Part shown: positions 1-12,100 of the stretch, in pieces | Layout: each line of letters starts with the position of its first letter | Position numbering within the stretch: position 1 is the stretch's first letter | Assembly: GCA_040221175.1 (NCBI GenBank) | Contig: JAVJVK010000013.1 | Coordinates: 186,001 to 250,000, forward strand | Direction: 5' to 3' | Length of the DNA: 64,000 nt | DNA from: Phycisphaerales bacterium | GTDB taxonomy: Bacteria > Planctomycetota > Phycisphaerae > Phycisphaerales > UBA1924 | The notes under the pieces: generated by a model | Databases searched by the model: none | What the model saw: only the letters and a program-made list of their open reading frames with translations | What the model was told of the DNA's origin: nothing | Program-made: the position numbers and the translations under genes

Positions 1-887
1 AGGGCCGCCCGCTCGGCGTTCTCGAGCAACTCGAACGGCACCACCATGGTCACGTCGCTCATCCCGTCGCGCCGCGTCTGGAGCACGCGCTCCAGGCGTT
101 GCGACAGCCCGACGACCTGCTCGCGTTCCGGCACGGTCAGATAGAGCTCGCTGACGTGGACTTCGGCGGCGTTGAACGAACCGCTGGTGCGGCGGAAGAC
201 CGTATCGCCAAAGACGTATCGCGCCGTTTCGATCGGCACGTGGACGTCCTGGTTCAGATCACGACCGACCAGGGCCGAGCCCGCACCGCCCGCCAGCCCC
301 ACGGGCGCCAGCACGCCGACGATGCGCAGCGCCTTGTCGTCGACGCGGAGCGTATTGCCCAGGGGATCTTCGAGCGGAAAGAACTGGCGGGCAACCTCGT
401 GGCCGATGACGCACACCATGGCCCGTTCGGCGTTGTCGCTGTCGGTCAGGTACCGCCCCCGGGCCGTGCGGAGATTTGCGACCTCGGCCAAGAGCGGATC
501 GACGCCGTAGGCCTGGCTGGTCTGCTTCTTCGCACCGCGGATGAGTTCGGACCCGATTTCCTTCAGCGCGACGATCCGGGCCTCGTCCGAGAAGTTGTCG
601 TTGATGATCCGCATGTCATTCCAGGTAATCCCGTAGTTGACAACGAACGATCGTTCCTGACCCTGTTGCTGGGCCTCGGGTGGCCGCTGGCTGCGGACGA
701 TGATGTTCCGGGCGCCTAACTGCTCGATCTGCCGCAGGGCCTCCTGCTTGCTGCCCTCGCCGATGGACACCATACAGATCACGGCCGCCACGCCCAGGAT
801 GATGCCCAGGGCGGTCAGAAAGCTCCGCAGCTTGTGCAGGCGCAGATTGGCAATGCCCAATCGGATGGTTTCGAGCAGGAATGTCAC
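1..887 (-). CDS. MacB/FtsX-type ABC transporter permease (3' end outside window)
   Basis: Inner-membrane permease of the MacB/LolC/FtsX class. These usually pair with an LolD-like ATPase to move lipoproteins, peptides or other substrates by a mechanical (non-channel) mechanism. The N-terminus reads VTFLLETIRLGIANLRLHKL followed by a first membrane helix (RSFLTALGIILGVAAVICMV) and then GEGSKQ, the usual FtsX-family opening. A large extracytoplasmic MacB-PCD-like domain follows. About 295 codons are present; the C-terminal helices lie to the left of the window. I chose GTG at 887 because an in-frame TGA lies two codons upstream; the overlapping GTG at 897 is in another frame. The partner ATPase is not visible. 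The exported substrate cannot be told from this. Confidence 0.88.
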   Translation of the reverse strand, partial: MTFLLETIRLGIANLRLHKLRSFLTALGIILGVAAVICMVSIGEGSKQEALRQIEQLGARNIIVRSQRPPEAQQQGQERSFVVNYGITWNDMRIINDNFSDEARIVALKEIGSELIRGAKKQTSQAYGVDPLLAEVANLRTARGRYLTDSDNAERAMVCVIGHEVARQFFPLEDPLGNTLRVDDKALRIVGVLAPVGLAGGAGSALVGRDLNQDVHVPIETARYVFGDTVFRRTSGSFNAAEVHVSELYLTVPEREQVVGLSQRLERVLQTRRDGMSDVTMVVPFELLENAERAA

Positions 888-961
888 GCGTTTTCACCCG
901 ATAGAAGGCAAGTGGAGCCGAAAGGCGGGGCCCAACGAATAGATCCCGTCCGAACGCTCAG

Positions 962-1357
962 ATGGTAGTGGCCCCTATGCCCGTCGCGATCGGGGCCGGA
1001 GAATTGTCAGGGATACCGACGCGCGTGCCGCAGGCTGCAAGATCCATCGAGGTTGGCACCGAAACCGCCACGAGCGGCGGCTGGCTCTACGAGGTCACGC
1101 TGACCACGCCCGATGGCAGCACGACCCATGCCGTCAGCCTGAGCTGGCACGACCACGACTACTGGTGCGGCGGAGCGCTCGCCCCCAGCCGCCTGCTCGA
1201 GCGTCTTCTGAGCCTGCTGAGCCGGCACATGGGCAAGGGCAACACCCCCGCGTCGCTCCCCCCGCGCTTCGACTGCGCCACGGCCCGCCGATGGCTGCCG
1301 GAGATCGACGACCTGCTGCGCGAGGGGCCAATGGGCGGTAGCGGCGCACCGGCTTGA
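962..1357 (+). CDS. Small conserved-looking hypothetical protein
   Basis: A 131-aa protein I cannot assign to a named family. It has a regular globular composition: a central strand-rich part (residues about 38-60, GGWLYEVTLTTPDG...), then WHDHDYWCGG and a C-terminal helical part ending in a RRWLPEIDDLL-like helix. No signal peptide or membrane segment is seen. ATG 977 is an alternative start. It faces uvrA with only 12 bp between the two stop codons. It is probably a real gene because the reading is not low-complexity and it fills the whole space between two diverging and converging neighbours. Confidence 0.7.
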   Translation: MVVAPMPVAIGAGELSGIPTRVPQAARSIEVGTETATSGGWLYEVTLTTPDGSTTHAVSLSWHDHDYWCGGALAPSRLLERLLSLLSRHMGKGNTPASLPPRFDCATARRWLPEIDDLLREGPMGGSGAPA

Positions 1358-1369
1358 AATTCGTCTGGT

Positions 1370-4483
<3,114 letters not shown>

Positions 4484-4624
4484 CTCTTTCCCGTAGCCAA
4501 TCCGCCCCGATCCGCCGGGCCGGACCCGGACGATAGCGCGCCCGAACACCGAACGAACACCGGAGATGCTCCGTGGCGGGGCCATCCCCCGCTCCATACC
4601 TTGTGTTCCCAAGGGAGCCAAGCC

Positions 4625-5572
4625 GTGCACCGATTTCTCGCCCTCGTTCCAGCCTTGTTGGTCGCGGCTTGCAGCACCGTCCGGCCGAGTGCCGAGCAGC
4701 CACCGCCACCGGCGGATCTGACCGAGCCAGATCCGCCGAGCCAGCCCTTCTTCGCCGACGAGCCCCGCTGGCGTCCGATCTACCACGGCATCGAGTTTGC
4801 CGAACTGGCCACCGACGTGCCCCGACCGCTGGTCGTCTCGGCCCTGCGGATCGACACCGGAGCCGAGGGGCTCGAACTCGTCACGACGCCGGGCAATGGC
4901 GAGGCCCCGCTGGAGACCAACGGCCAGACCACGCGGGCCTTCCTCGAAGAGCACGGCCTTGCCGTCGCCATCAACACCCACTTCTTCAGCCCATGCTGCA
5001 ACCTGGTTCCCGGCGAGCCCAAGGACCTGGTTGGCCTCGCGATCGCTCAGGGCGAGTTGGTGAGTCCGGTGTCAAGTGAGAGTCAGCGCGACATTTTCAT
5101 CTTCGAGGCCGGCGTGCACGATGACTCGGCGCTCGACGCCATCATGCTCACATCGATCCAACTCGATCAAATGGAGCACTTCGCGCCCACCCACGCGATT
5201 GCCGGTCGCACGATCCTCGACCAAGGCGGGATCGTGGCGAGTGGGGACGACTTCGCCACGGCCCGCCATCCACGCACGCTCGTGGGGGTGAGCGATGACC
5301 ACACCACGCTCTATCTCGTCACCATCGACGGCCGCCAGCCCGGCTACAGCACCGGGGCGTCGCTGGCCGAGGCGGCGGCGATCCTCTTTCACCTGGGCGC
5401 AGACATGGCTCTGAACGTCGACGGCGGCGGCTCGACCACCATGATCATCCGCGACCCCGACGGCGCAAGCCAGTTGGGCAACAGTCCCAGCGGCGGGTTC
5501 GAGCGGGTCGTGGGCTCGAATCTGGGCTTTCGCGCCGCTCGCCTGCAACCGGGGACCAGCCAGAACCGGTAA
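4625..5572 (+). CDS. Phosphodiester glycosidase (NAGPA/DUF2233-like) lipoprotein
   Basis: 315 aa. The N-terminus is a lipoprotein signal (start GTG 4625, lipobox VAAC, acylated Cys about residue 16). The rest matches the NAGPA-type phosphodiester glycosidase fold: the AINTHFFSPC segment, an ARHPRTLVGV segment and the C-terminal ALNVDGGGSTTMIIRD motif, which is the hallmark of this family. Members cleave GlcNAc-1-phosphodiesters or related exopolysaccharide and wall-linked sugars outside the cytoplasm; the real substrate here is unknown. AAGGGAG at 4611-4617 lies 7 nt before the GTG and decides the start. It is divergent from uvrA and 34 bp ahead of the pilin-like gene. Confidence 0.85.
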   Translation: MHRFLALVPALLVAACSTVRPSAEQPPPPADLTEPDPPSQPFFADEPRWRPIYHGIEFAELATDVPRPLVVSALRIDTGAEGLELVTTPGNGEAPLETNGQTTRAFLEEHGLAVAINTHFFSPCCNLVPGEPKDLVGLAIAQGELVSPVSSESQRDIFIFEAGVHDDSALDAIMLTSIQLDQMEHFAPTHAIAGRTILDQGGIVASGDDFATARHPRTLVGVSDDHTTLYLVTIDGRQPGYSTGASLAEAAAILFHLGADMALNVDGGGSTTMIIRDPDGASQLGNSPSGGFERVVGSNLGFRAARLQPGTSQNR

Positions 5573-5606
5573 CACAAGACGTCTTCTCGCCCGGGAGGTA
5601 CCCGAC

Positions 5607-7124
5607 ATGTTCCGCGTTCGATTGGCAATCTCGTTCATCCTGTTGACTTCAGCCATCCTGAGTGCACAGCCCGGGCAAGACGTCCCGCCCGACCAGCAAG
5701 CCCGCATGCGTGCGATGGTGACGGCCCGACACCTTGCCCAGGCGGTCATCATGTACAGCCACGAGCACAACGCCATGCCCGGCGATGTTCGGGCGTTCTT
5801 CGATGCTGGCATCCTGACCGACACGCTCGGCCAAGCGAGCGAAGACGGTTCTGCATTGGTCGCTGATGGCGTGCGATACGGCTACCTCGGCCTGGCGGGC
5901 GTGTCGCCCAGCGAGGTTCCCGATTGGGGCGATATCGCCATCGGCCACCTTGACTTTGAGCAAGCGTTCGCGACCCAGCCCACGCCCGACAATCCCGACG
6001 GGGCGCTCGTGTCCGTTGCATTCCTCGATGGCCACGTCGAAATGGTCTCGCTGGCCGAGGCTCGCTGGCTCGTCGAGGAATCCAGCAAGACGCTGAGCGC
6101 CATTCGCGATGGCGCGCCCATGCCCCAGTACCGCCAGGTTGAACTGGACGCCGCGCGGCTGGCCCGCGCCATGCGTGCGTACGCGGCCGAACACGACGGG
6201 CTGGCGCCTCCCGATTGGGCGTCGACGTACCCATACCTCGAAACCGATGAGGGGGCGCAGGACGCTTCTGATCAGTTCAAGATCTACCTCTCGCCGCGCG
6301 CGCGGGAGAGCACCTTCATTCCCGCGTTCGAGAGCGATGCGGAACGCGATGCGTGGATCAACGCACATAGCATGTGGCGCAGCCATGCACACGGCGCCAA
6401 TCTCTGGCACGTCCCAAACCCGATGTTCACCGTGCTGCTGTCGGCCCGTCCCGATGCCTGGGTGCTCACGCCCGACCGGCGGCTGCGCGAGCACGTGCGT
6501 CGGCTGGCATTCGCGATGGTGGACACGCGGGGCGAATTGGCGGATCGCGAGTCGCTCGATGCCCGCCTGCGCGGCGCGGGCGAACTCTTCGACGCCATCC
6601 GACAGGGCGCGTCGCTCCCTCCGATCGATGATGCGATGCACGATCTCCGTGCCATAAGCATGGCGATCGCCGCGTATGCCAAGGCGAATGACGGCTACCT
6701 TCCCGGCGACCTGGGCGAAGTATTCGAGTACCTCGACGGACTGTGGGGCGTGCACGAGCGCGAGCCGGCCCGCGTATTCCTGCTCCGCGATGCCGAAACG
6801 CCCGACGTCCTCGCATCTCCGCTCGACGCCCAGTGGGTCCGCGAGCACGGTTCCTACGTGTACCTCGGGGATCCCACCGCCCGGCTACGCGACCTGCGGG
6901 GAACGCAGGCCAGTATCCTGCTCCACGCACCGCTGGATCATCCCTTCGATCTCGGCCTGCCGGGCGATGTCGGCGCCCGCGTGCCATTCGCCGGCCCGCT
7001 TCTTGGCGCTCGTTCCGAACCAGGGGACTGGACGGCCTTGCCGATGTTCATGTTTCCGCCCGAGGTCCTCAAAGAGCAAGCCGAAGCATCCCGCAAAGCC
7101 ATCCTTGAGCAGGCCCAGAAGTAA
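5607..7124 (+). CDS. Exported protein with three divergent pilin-like (DUF1559/H-X9-DG-like) repeats
   Basis: 505 aa with a cleavable signal (ISFILLTSAILSAQPGQ). I do not recognise a named family. The chain is built from three units that each open with a helix of the form RxLAxAxxxYxxEHxxxPxD and continue into a compact domain: about residues 37-165 (RHLAQAVIMYSHEHNAMPGD), 173-335 (ARLARAMRAYAAEHDGLAPP) and 350-505 (ISMAIAAYAKANDGYLPGDL). The first unit contains VAFLDGHVEMV, resembling the H-X9-DG end of planctomycete DUF1559 pseudopilins, but there is no prepilin cleavage site. It is probably an extracytoplasmic protein derived from a pseudopilin head by triplication. GGGAGG at 5593-5598 is the ribosome-binding site. 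A weak GGGCC/GGCCC hairpin with T4 lies at 7141-7161. Confidence 0.75.
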   Translation: MFRVRLAISFILLTSAILSAQPGQDVPPDQQARMRAMVTARHLAQAVIMYSHEHNAMPGDVRAFFDAGILTDTLGQASEDGSALVADGVRYGYLGLAGVSPSEVPDWGDIAIGHLDFEQAFATQPTPDNPDGALVSVAFLDGHVEMVSLAEARWLVEESSKTLSAIRDGAPMPQYRQVELDAARLARAMRAYAAEHDGLAPPDWASTYPYLETDEGAQDASDQFKIYLSPRARESTFIPAFESDAERDAWINAHSMWRSHAHGANLWHVPNPMFTVLLSARPDAWVLTPDRRLREHVRRLAFAMVDTRGELADRESLDARLRGAGELFDAIRQGASLPPIDDAMHDLRAISMAIAAYAKANDGYLPGDLGEVFEYLDGLWGVHEREPARVFLLRDAETPDVLASPLDAQWVREHGSYVYLGDPTARLRDLRGTQASILLHAPLDHPFDLGLPGDVGARVPFAGPLLGARSEPGDWTALPMFMFPPEVLKEQAEASRKAILEQAQK

Positions 7125-7259
7125 AAGCTTCGGCGTTACCGGGCCTGTGGGCCCTGCTTTTGGGCGAAACACCAGAGCCTCACGGGCGTATACCCCCCTG
7201 ATCCGCGTCGGGGCCCTGGCAGGCTGCGGCGTTTCATCCAAGGACTGGGGAGGTCCACC

Positions 7260-8396
7260 ATGCCACGACGCACCGTTCTCGCGGGCATCGCCTGCGCTGC
7301 CGCTATTTCCGCCGCGGCACACGCGCAGGAAATCATGCCGTTTGCAGATTACTTCCGGCAGGACCACACCCGCTGCCTGACGCCCGATCCGCGCATTGTG
7401 CCGGGAATGCTGCCGGGCGTTGACAGCCCCAGCGACTGCTCGTTGACGCGCACGAACCCCGACGCGGCCTACGACCCCAGCACGGGCGTCTACCGCGTTC
7501 CCGTCGTCGTGCACATCATCCAACGCACGGATGGCACCGGCTCGATGAGCGACGCCCGCGTGCATTCGCAGATCGACGTGCTCAACGAAGACTTCCGCGC
7601 CATCGCCGGCACGCTCGGCGCTCCCGGCACCGACGTGGGCATCGAGTTCTACCTCGCGACCGAAGATCCCGATGGCAACCCCACCACGGGCATCACCCGA
7701 AGCGTCAACAACACGTGGTACAGCGACCGCGGCAGCTACTGGAATACGCTCGCCTGGGATACGAACCGCTACCTGAACATCTACACCAACAGCGCGTCGG
7801 GCGCGCTGGGCTACGTGCCGAACCTGCCGCAGGGCGGCATCGTCGGCCTGCCCGAGGATCGCGTCGTGGTGCTGCACTCGGCCTTCGGCCGAGACGCTCC
7901 GCTGCGCCCGTTCGACCTGGGACGCACCGCAACCCACGAAGTCGGACACTACCTGGGCCTTTATCACACCTTTGACGGTGGTTGCGGGTCGACCAGCAGT
8001 TGTGCCACGACGGGCGATCTCATCTGCGACACCAACGGCGAGAGCAGCCCGACCTTTGGTTGCCCCGGATCTCGGAGCAGCTGCGGCCTTCCGGCGCCGA
8101 TTGACAACTACATGGACTACTCCGACGACCGGTGCATGAACAAGTTCACGCCCATCCAGGCCCGGCGTATGCGCTGCACGATCGAGAACTACCGCCCCGA
8201 CGTGTACTCGGCCGCTTCGGCGGGCTGCTCGCCGGCCGATCTGGCCGAGCCCTTCGGCGAACTCAACGTCTTCGACTTCCTGGCGTTCCAGAACCTCTTC
8301 GGCACCGGCGACATGGCCGCCGACTTCGACGGCGATGGAGAGTTGACGATCTTCGACTTCCTGGAATTCCAGTCTCAGTTCGCCGGCGGCTGCTGA
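7260..8396 (+). CDS. M43 (pappalysin/cytophagalysin-like) zinc metalloprotease with GC-type dockerin
   Basis: 378 aa secreted protease. Signal peptide ends at AHAQ. The zinc site HEVGHYLGLYH starts at His226 and fits HExxHxxGxxH with a third His ligand; a Met-turn segment NYMDYSDD follows about 60 residues later, as in M43 metzincins. Several Cys pairs (about residues 242-280) suggest disulphides and an extracytoplasmic location. The C-terminus (about 330-378) is a GC-type dockerin-like module with two FDFLxFQ units and a terminal Gly-Cys. The first unit lacks the Asp-rich calcium loop (AEPFGELNVFDFL), while the second is intact (DFDGDGELTIFDFL). GGGGAGG 7 nt upstream marks the ATG. The protein substrate is unknown. 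Confidence 0.9.
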   Translation: MPRRTVLAGIACAAAISAAAHAQEIMPFADYFRQDHTRCLTPDPRIVPGMLPGVDSPSDCSLTRTNPDAAYDPSTGVYRVPVVVHIIQRTDGTGSMSDARVHSQIDVLNEDFRAIAGTLGAPGTDVGIEFYLATEDPDGNPTTGITRSVNNTWYSDRGSYWNTLAWDTNRYLNIYTNSASGALGYVPNLPQGGIVGLPEDRVVVLHSAFGRDAPLRPFDLGRTATHEVGHYLGLYHTFDGGCGSTSSCATTGDLICDTNGESSPTFGCPGSRSSCGLPAPIDNYMDYSDDRCMNKFTPIQARRMRCTIENYRPDVYSAASAGCSPADLAEPFGELNVFDFLAFQNLFGTGDMAADFDGDGELTIFDFLEFQSQFAGGC

Positions 8397-8409
8397 CCAC
8401 CGAAACCAC

Positions 8410-9048
8410 TTAAGGCGTGCTTCGCCCTTCGGCCGGTTCGACTGCTTGCGGTCGGACCGGCCCTGTCATTTCGATCGCCTGATCAAGCCGGGCGGCGATG
8501 ATGGCGGTCAATGCCGGATCGCGCGTGGCCGTCAGGCCCAGATCGATGCTGGCCGTCCCCAGCGGATCGACCACGCCGGGCGTCGATCGCGTCAGCCGAA
8601 GCGTGCCGTTCACCAGCACGCCGCCGAGCGTGTCGGAGCCGGGCCTGGCGTTTGGGCGCAGCAGCCCCGATCCGCCGTAGATCGCAAGCGTTCCGTCGTT
8701 GATGACCAAATGCTGGATGATGGTGTTGCCCGCGGCACTCGACAGCGGCGTCTTGCCCGCAATGGGCACGGCGAACATGCGGACGCGCGTGATCTGTCCC
8801 TGAACGCCCTCGAAGCCCCGGGCCGGATCGAGATCGTCGATGGTCAGGTCCGTGGCCAGGATTTCAGCCTGGGTCTCGCCGGTGCTGCGGTAGGCGACGA
8901 TGACGGGCCGGTGCGTCAGGCTGGCCCCACCAGACGCGTCGCGGATGCTCTGGATGCGAACGCGATCGGGTCCAACGCCGCAGGCCGTCATTGCGCAGCA
9001 GGCCAGCACGAGGGCCAGGCGAGCCATACGGCTTGTGTTCCTACCCAT
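8410..9048 (-). CDS. Putative exported lipoprotein, function unknown
   Basis: 212 aa, not recognised. From ATG 9048 the N-terminus reads MGRNTSRMARLALVLACCAM and then TACG, a lipoprotein-like signal with Cys after TA. ATG 9027 is a possible shorter start. The mature part is rich in beta-strand patterns and contains a stretch IIQHLVINDGTLAIYGGSGL and a later GTASIDLGLTA. It may form a small beta-sandwich or outer-layer component. It is divergent from the next gene, with 156 bp between the starts, and converges on the M43 protease gene with 13 bp between stops. Confidence 0.7.
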   Translation of the reverse strand: MGRNTSRMARLALVLACCAMTACGVGPDRVRIQSIRDASGGASLTHRPVIVAYRSTGETQAEILATDLTIDDLDPARGFEGVQGQITRVRMFAVPIAGKTPLSSAAGNTIIQHLVINDGTLAIYGGSGLLRPNARPGSDTLGGVLVNGTLRLTRSTPGVVDPLGTASIDLGLTATRDPALTAIIAARLDQAIEMTGPVRPQAVEPAEGRSTP

Positions 9049-9204
9049 GGGCTGCGTTCTCCGCGTCGTGCCACCGCATTCAGGGCGAGTCGGAAGGAAA
9101 ACCCGCACTCGGGAGTTCGCCCAAACGGCGGCCATCACTGCAGCCAAACGCTAGGTCGCGCGGTACAGCAGGCTGTCCGAATCCAGATCCCAGGAAGGCA
9201 CACC

Positions 9205-10185
9205 ATGCACGCCCTCGTCTCCACCATCGTCATCCTCGCCGTGTGCGGCTCGGCCATGGCCCAGCAAGGCGTCCGGGCAAAGAGCCCCCGGCGCGATGCC
9301 GGCCAGAGCGCCCTCCGGATGATTGCCGAGAGCCAGGCGAACCGGAACATCGGCCAGCCATCGCCCTTCGAAGGCCCTTCACACGTCGCACCGCGCGTGC
9401 CCCGGCACTCCGGCTACCCCTATGTCATCGGCGGCGACGTCTTCGGGCGCGTGCACGTCGGAAGCCGCTTTCGCCACGACATCGTCCGCATCGGTCGGTC
9501 TCCCTACATCTGCTACGACGGGGGCTACTACCGCTATCGCGGCTTCGATCCGTACTATGAGCCCACGCGCCGGCAGGTGGTCCAGAGCCCCACGGTCATC
9601 GTCATCGATCGCACTGGCGTGAGCACGAACGAGGTCGATCCGGCAGAGCCCATCGAACTCGCCGAAGCCGATCGCGTCAGCCCTGAGGAACTCGGCCGAA
9701 CGGCGCTGTACGCTGGCGAAGCCGAGCAGGCCGTCCGCTTCCTGACCGAGCACGTGCTCCTCAACGAGGGGGATCGCAAGGCCGAGCGACTGCTGGGCAT
9801 TGCGCTCGTGCTCGATGGCCAGACCGAACTTGGCATCGCCGTTATCGCCAGGGCTTACCGGGGCGATCCGGAAATGGCTTTCGCGCCGCTGGGCCGAGAC
9901 ACCATCGATTCGCTTGCCGCGTGGCGGAGCGTCCAGCGCGACGTCCAGCGGTATGCGGGCGTGCAGCGCACGGGGTCGTCGTGGCTGGCGGCGATCGTCG
10001 TCACCCAGGAAGAACTGCCCAACCGCACGCACGAGCAGCGCCTCGAACACGCGCGCCGGGCCGGCCTTGACGTCGACGTCGCCGATGCCTTCCAGCGGTA
10101 TCTTGAGGGAGGCGAGCCCATGCAACCCGTCAAGGAAGACGGCCAGCCCCAAGCCGAGGCGAGCGAGCGCGACGGCGACCAGTAG
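9205..10185 (+). CDS. Exported protein with TPR-like C-terminal half, function unknown
   Basis: 326 aa with a signal peptide ending SAMAQQ. The middle has a Tyr/Arg-rich segment (YYRYRGFDPYYEPTRRQ, about residues 112-130) followed by a predicted strand and, from about residue 165, two or three helix-turn-helix units that look like tetratricopeptide repeats (GRTALYAGEAEQAVRFLTEH... RKAERLLGIALVLDGQTELG). No catalytic motif is visible. TPR modules of this type usually mediate protein contacts in the periplasm or at the outer membrane. AGGAAGG at 9192-9198 is a good ribosome-binding site 6 nt before the ATG. It ends 3 bp before the convergent carA stop. Confidence 0.72.
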   Translation: MHALVSTIVILAVCGSAMAQQGVRAKSPRRDAGQSALRMIAESQANRNIGQPSPFEGPSHVAPRVPRHSGYPYVIGGDVFGRVHVGSRFRHDIVRIGRSPYICYDGGYYRYRGFDPYYEPTRRQVVQSPTVIVIDRTGVSTNEVDPAEPIELAEADRVSPEELGRTALYAGEAEQAVRFLTEHVLLNEGDRKAERLLGIALVLDGQTELGIAVIARAYRGDPEMAFAPLGRDTIDSLAAWRSVQRDVQRYAGVQRTGSSWLAAIVVTQEELPNRTHEQRLEHARRAGLDVDVADAFQRYLEGGEPMQPVKEDGQPQAEASERDGDQ

Positions 10186-10188
10186 CCG

Positions 10189-11385
10189 CTACGTGCCGGC
10201 CATCGCGTCCACGAACGCATCGAACAGGTAATCGCTCTCGTGCGGGCCCGGGCTTGCCTCGGGATGGTGCTGCACGGCGAACACCGGCCGCCCCTTCAGC
10301 CTGAACCCCGCGACGGTCTTGTCGTTCAGGTGCGTATGCGTCACCTCGCCACCCACGGCCGCCAGGCTATCGGCGTCCACCGCGAAGCCGTGATTCTGGC
10401 TGGTGATCTCAACGTGTCCCGTGGCCGAGTGGAACACCGGCTGGTTGGCCCCTCGATGCCCGAACTTGAGCTTGTACGTCTTGGCGCCCGCCGCCAGGGC
10501 CAGGAGCTGATTGCCCAGGCAGATGCCGAAGGTCGGCAGCGACTGGCGCTGCTCGAGCACAGCCCTCAACGCGGCGATCGTGGCTTCCACCGCGGCGGGA
10601 TCGCCCGGGCCATTGCTGATGAACAATCCGTCGGCCTGCTCCTGATCGAGGATCTCCAGCAAGGTCTTCGCCGGAGTGTCGAAGGGAACGGCTACCACTT
10701 CGCAGCCGCGGCTGAGCAACTGGTCGTAGATGGCCCGCTTGGCCCCGCAATCCAGCGCCACGACCTTGTACGTCCTGCCGCTCGGATCGATCGGCCGCAG
10801 CCGCCACAGGCGATGGCCCGGCTCGACACGCATCGTCGATCGCGGGCTGACGTCGGCGGCGAGGTTCTGGCCGGCCATCGACCCCACGCCCCTAGCCAGC
10901 TTCACCAGTTCGGTATCGCTGATGGAGTCGTCGGCCGTCATGGCCGCGCCCATCGCCCCGCCCGCGCGGATGCGCCGGGTCAGCGCCCGTGTATCGATGC
11001 CGGTGATGCCCAGGATGCCGTGCTCTTCGAGGAACTGGCCGAGAGTCTTGGTCGACCGGTAGTTGCTGTGGCGCTGGGCCAACTCTCGGATCACGAGCCC
11101 GGCCGCCTGGATGCGGGGGCTCTCCATGTCGATGTCGTTGGCCCCCGTGTTGCCGATGAGCGGAAAGGTCTGCACCAGGATCTGGCCGCGGTAGCTCGGG
11201 TCGGTCAGCGATTCCTGGTAGCCCGCCATGGCGGTGTTGAAGACGATCTCGCCCTTGGTCACCGACCCGTCCAACGCGCCGAATCCTCCGCCCACGAAGA
11301 CGGCTCCGTCGGCCAGGGCCAGGCGGGCCCTGGGCATCGGCATGCGGGCGGCGGGCGTTGCAGCGGCGGCTGGGGCGGTGGACAT
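10189..11385 (-). CDS. carA: Carbamoyl-phosphate synthase small (glutaminase) subunit
   Basis: Class I glutamine amidotransferase that supplies ammonia to CarB for carbamoyl phosphate (pyrimidines and arginine), cytoplasmic. 398 aa. The N-terminal CPSase domain contains GEIVFNTAMAGYQESLTDPS and the DTRALTRRIR element. The C-terminal glutaminase carries the nucleophile in FGICLGNQLLALAAG and the His/Glu pair in QHHPEASPGP. ATG 11385 was chosen because upstream in-frame sequence is Arg/Pro low-complexity and AGGAGG lies 11 nt before it. carB is not in the window, so the two subunits are unlinked or carB lies elsewhere. Confidence 0.97.
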   Translation of the reverse strand: MSTAPAAAATPAARMPMPRARLALADGAVFVGGGFGALDGSVTKGEIVFNTAMAGYQESLTDPSYRGQILVQTFPLIGNTGANDIDMESPRIQAAGLVIRELAQRHSNYRSTKTLGQFLEEHGILGITGIDTRALTRRIRAGGAMGAAMTADDSISDTELVKLARGVGSMAGQNLAADVSPRSTMRVEPGHRLWRLRPIDPSGRTYKVVALDCGAKRAIYDQLLSRGCEVVAVPFDTPAKTLLEILDQEQADGLFISNGPGDPAAVEATIAALRAVLEQRQSLPTFGICLGNQLLALAAGAKTYKLKFGHRGANQPVFHSATGHVEITSQNHGFAVDADSLAAVGGEVTHTHLNDKTVAGFRLKGRPVFAVQHHPEASPGPHESDYLFDAFVDAMAGT

Positions 11386-11509
11386 GGGCGGCGGGGCCTC
11401 CTGGCGAGGGCGCGATCGGGTCCGTCGTGACACGTGGCGGCACGCGGGGGCCACATGAGCGGCTCTTCAGCATCGTAGGGCCGTCGCCCCTTCGCCCATA
11501 CCCTGCGCC

Positions 11510-12001
11510 ATGCTCGAAACGATCTTCGGACCGGCCATGGAGGCGCCCGATGCCTGGTATCAGGGGCCAGCCCGCCTCGTGCTCGCGATGCTGTTCGGCG
11601 CCGTGGCGGGCGTCGAGCGGGAGGCCAGCGGCCACTTTGCCGGGCTTCGAACCTACGCCATGGTCTCGCTGGGAGCCGCCGGCTTCGCGCTGATCTCCAC
11701 CAACCTGTTCGAGTACATGCTCGAACTCGCCCCCGACTCGGCCGGCCACGCGACCCGCATCATCTCGGCCATCGTCGGAGGCATCGGCTTCCTCGGAGCC
11801 GGCGCCATCATCCAGTCGGGCGGCAAGGTCCACGGGCTGACCACCGCGGCGGGCCTCTGGGCCATCGCGGCCGCCGGGGCCGCCGCGGGCCTGGGGCTGG
11901 TGACCATCGCCCTCAGCATCGCCGTGCTGTGCGTGCTCGTGCTGCTCGCCAACGCGGCCGACAGGGCCATTCGTGGCGCGGGTGAAAACGATAAGGACTG
12001 A
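11510..12001 (+). CDS. MgtC/SapB family membrane protein
   Basis: 163 aa, four to five predicted membrane helices. The family core is clear: a conserved acidic-basic segment GVEREASGHFAGLRTYAMV after the first helix and GGIGFLGAGAIIQSGGKVHGLTTAAGLW in the middle (residues about 88-116). MgtC relatives inhibit or modulate F-ATPase or ion homeostasis in low Mg; the exact role of this short version is unknown. TACCCT at 11499-11504 lies 5 nt before the ATG and there is no Shine-Dalgarno sequence, so a leaderless transcript is likely. It is divergent from carA, with 124 bp between the starts. Confidence 0.9.
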   Translation: MLETIFGPAMEAPDAWYQGPARLVLAMLFGAVAGVEREASGHFAGLRTYAMVSLGAAGFALISTNLFEYMLELAPDSAGHATRIISAIVGGIGFLGAGAIIQSGGKVHGLTTAAGLWAIAAAGAAAGLGLVTIALSIAVLCVLVLLANAADRAIRGAGENDKD

Positions 12002-12100
12002 TTTCACCGATCCGCCCCACATTTCGATGCAACCTGTCGCCCGGCTTCGATTACACTGAAACCGGGCCAGCTTGTCTCGAAGGTCCAGGGGAGGCTCAAG

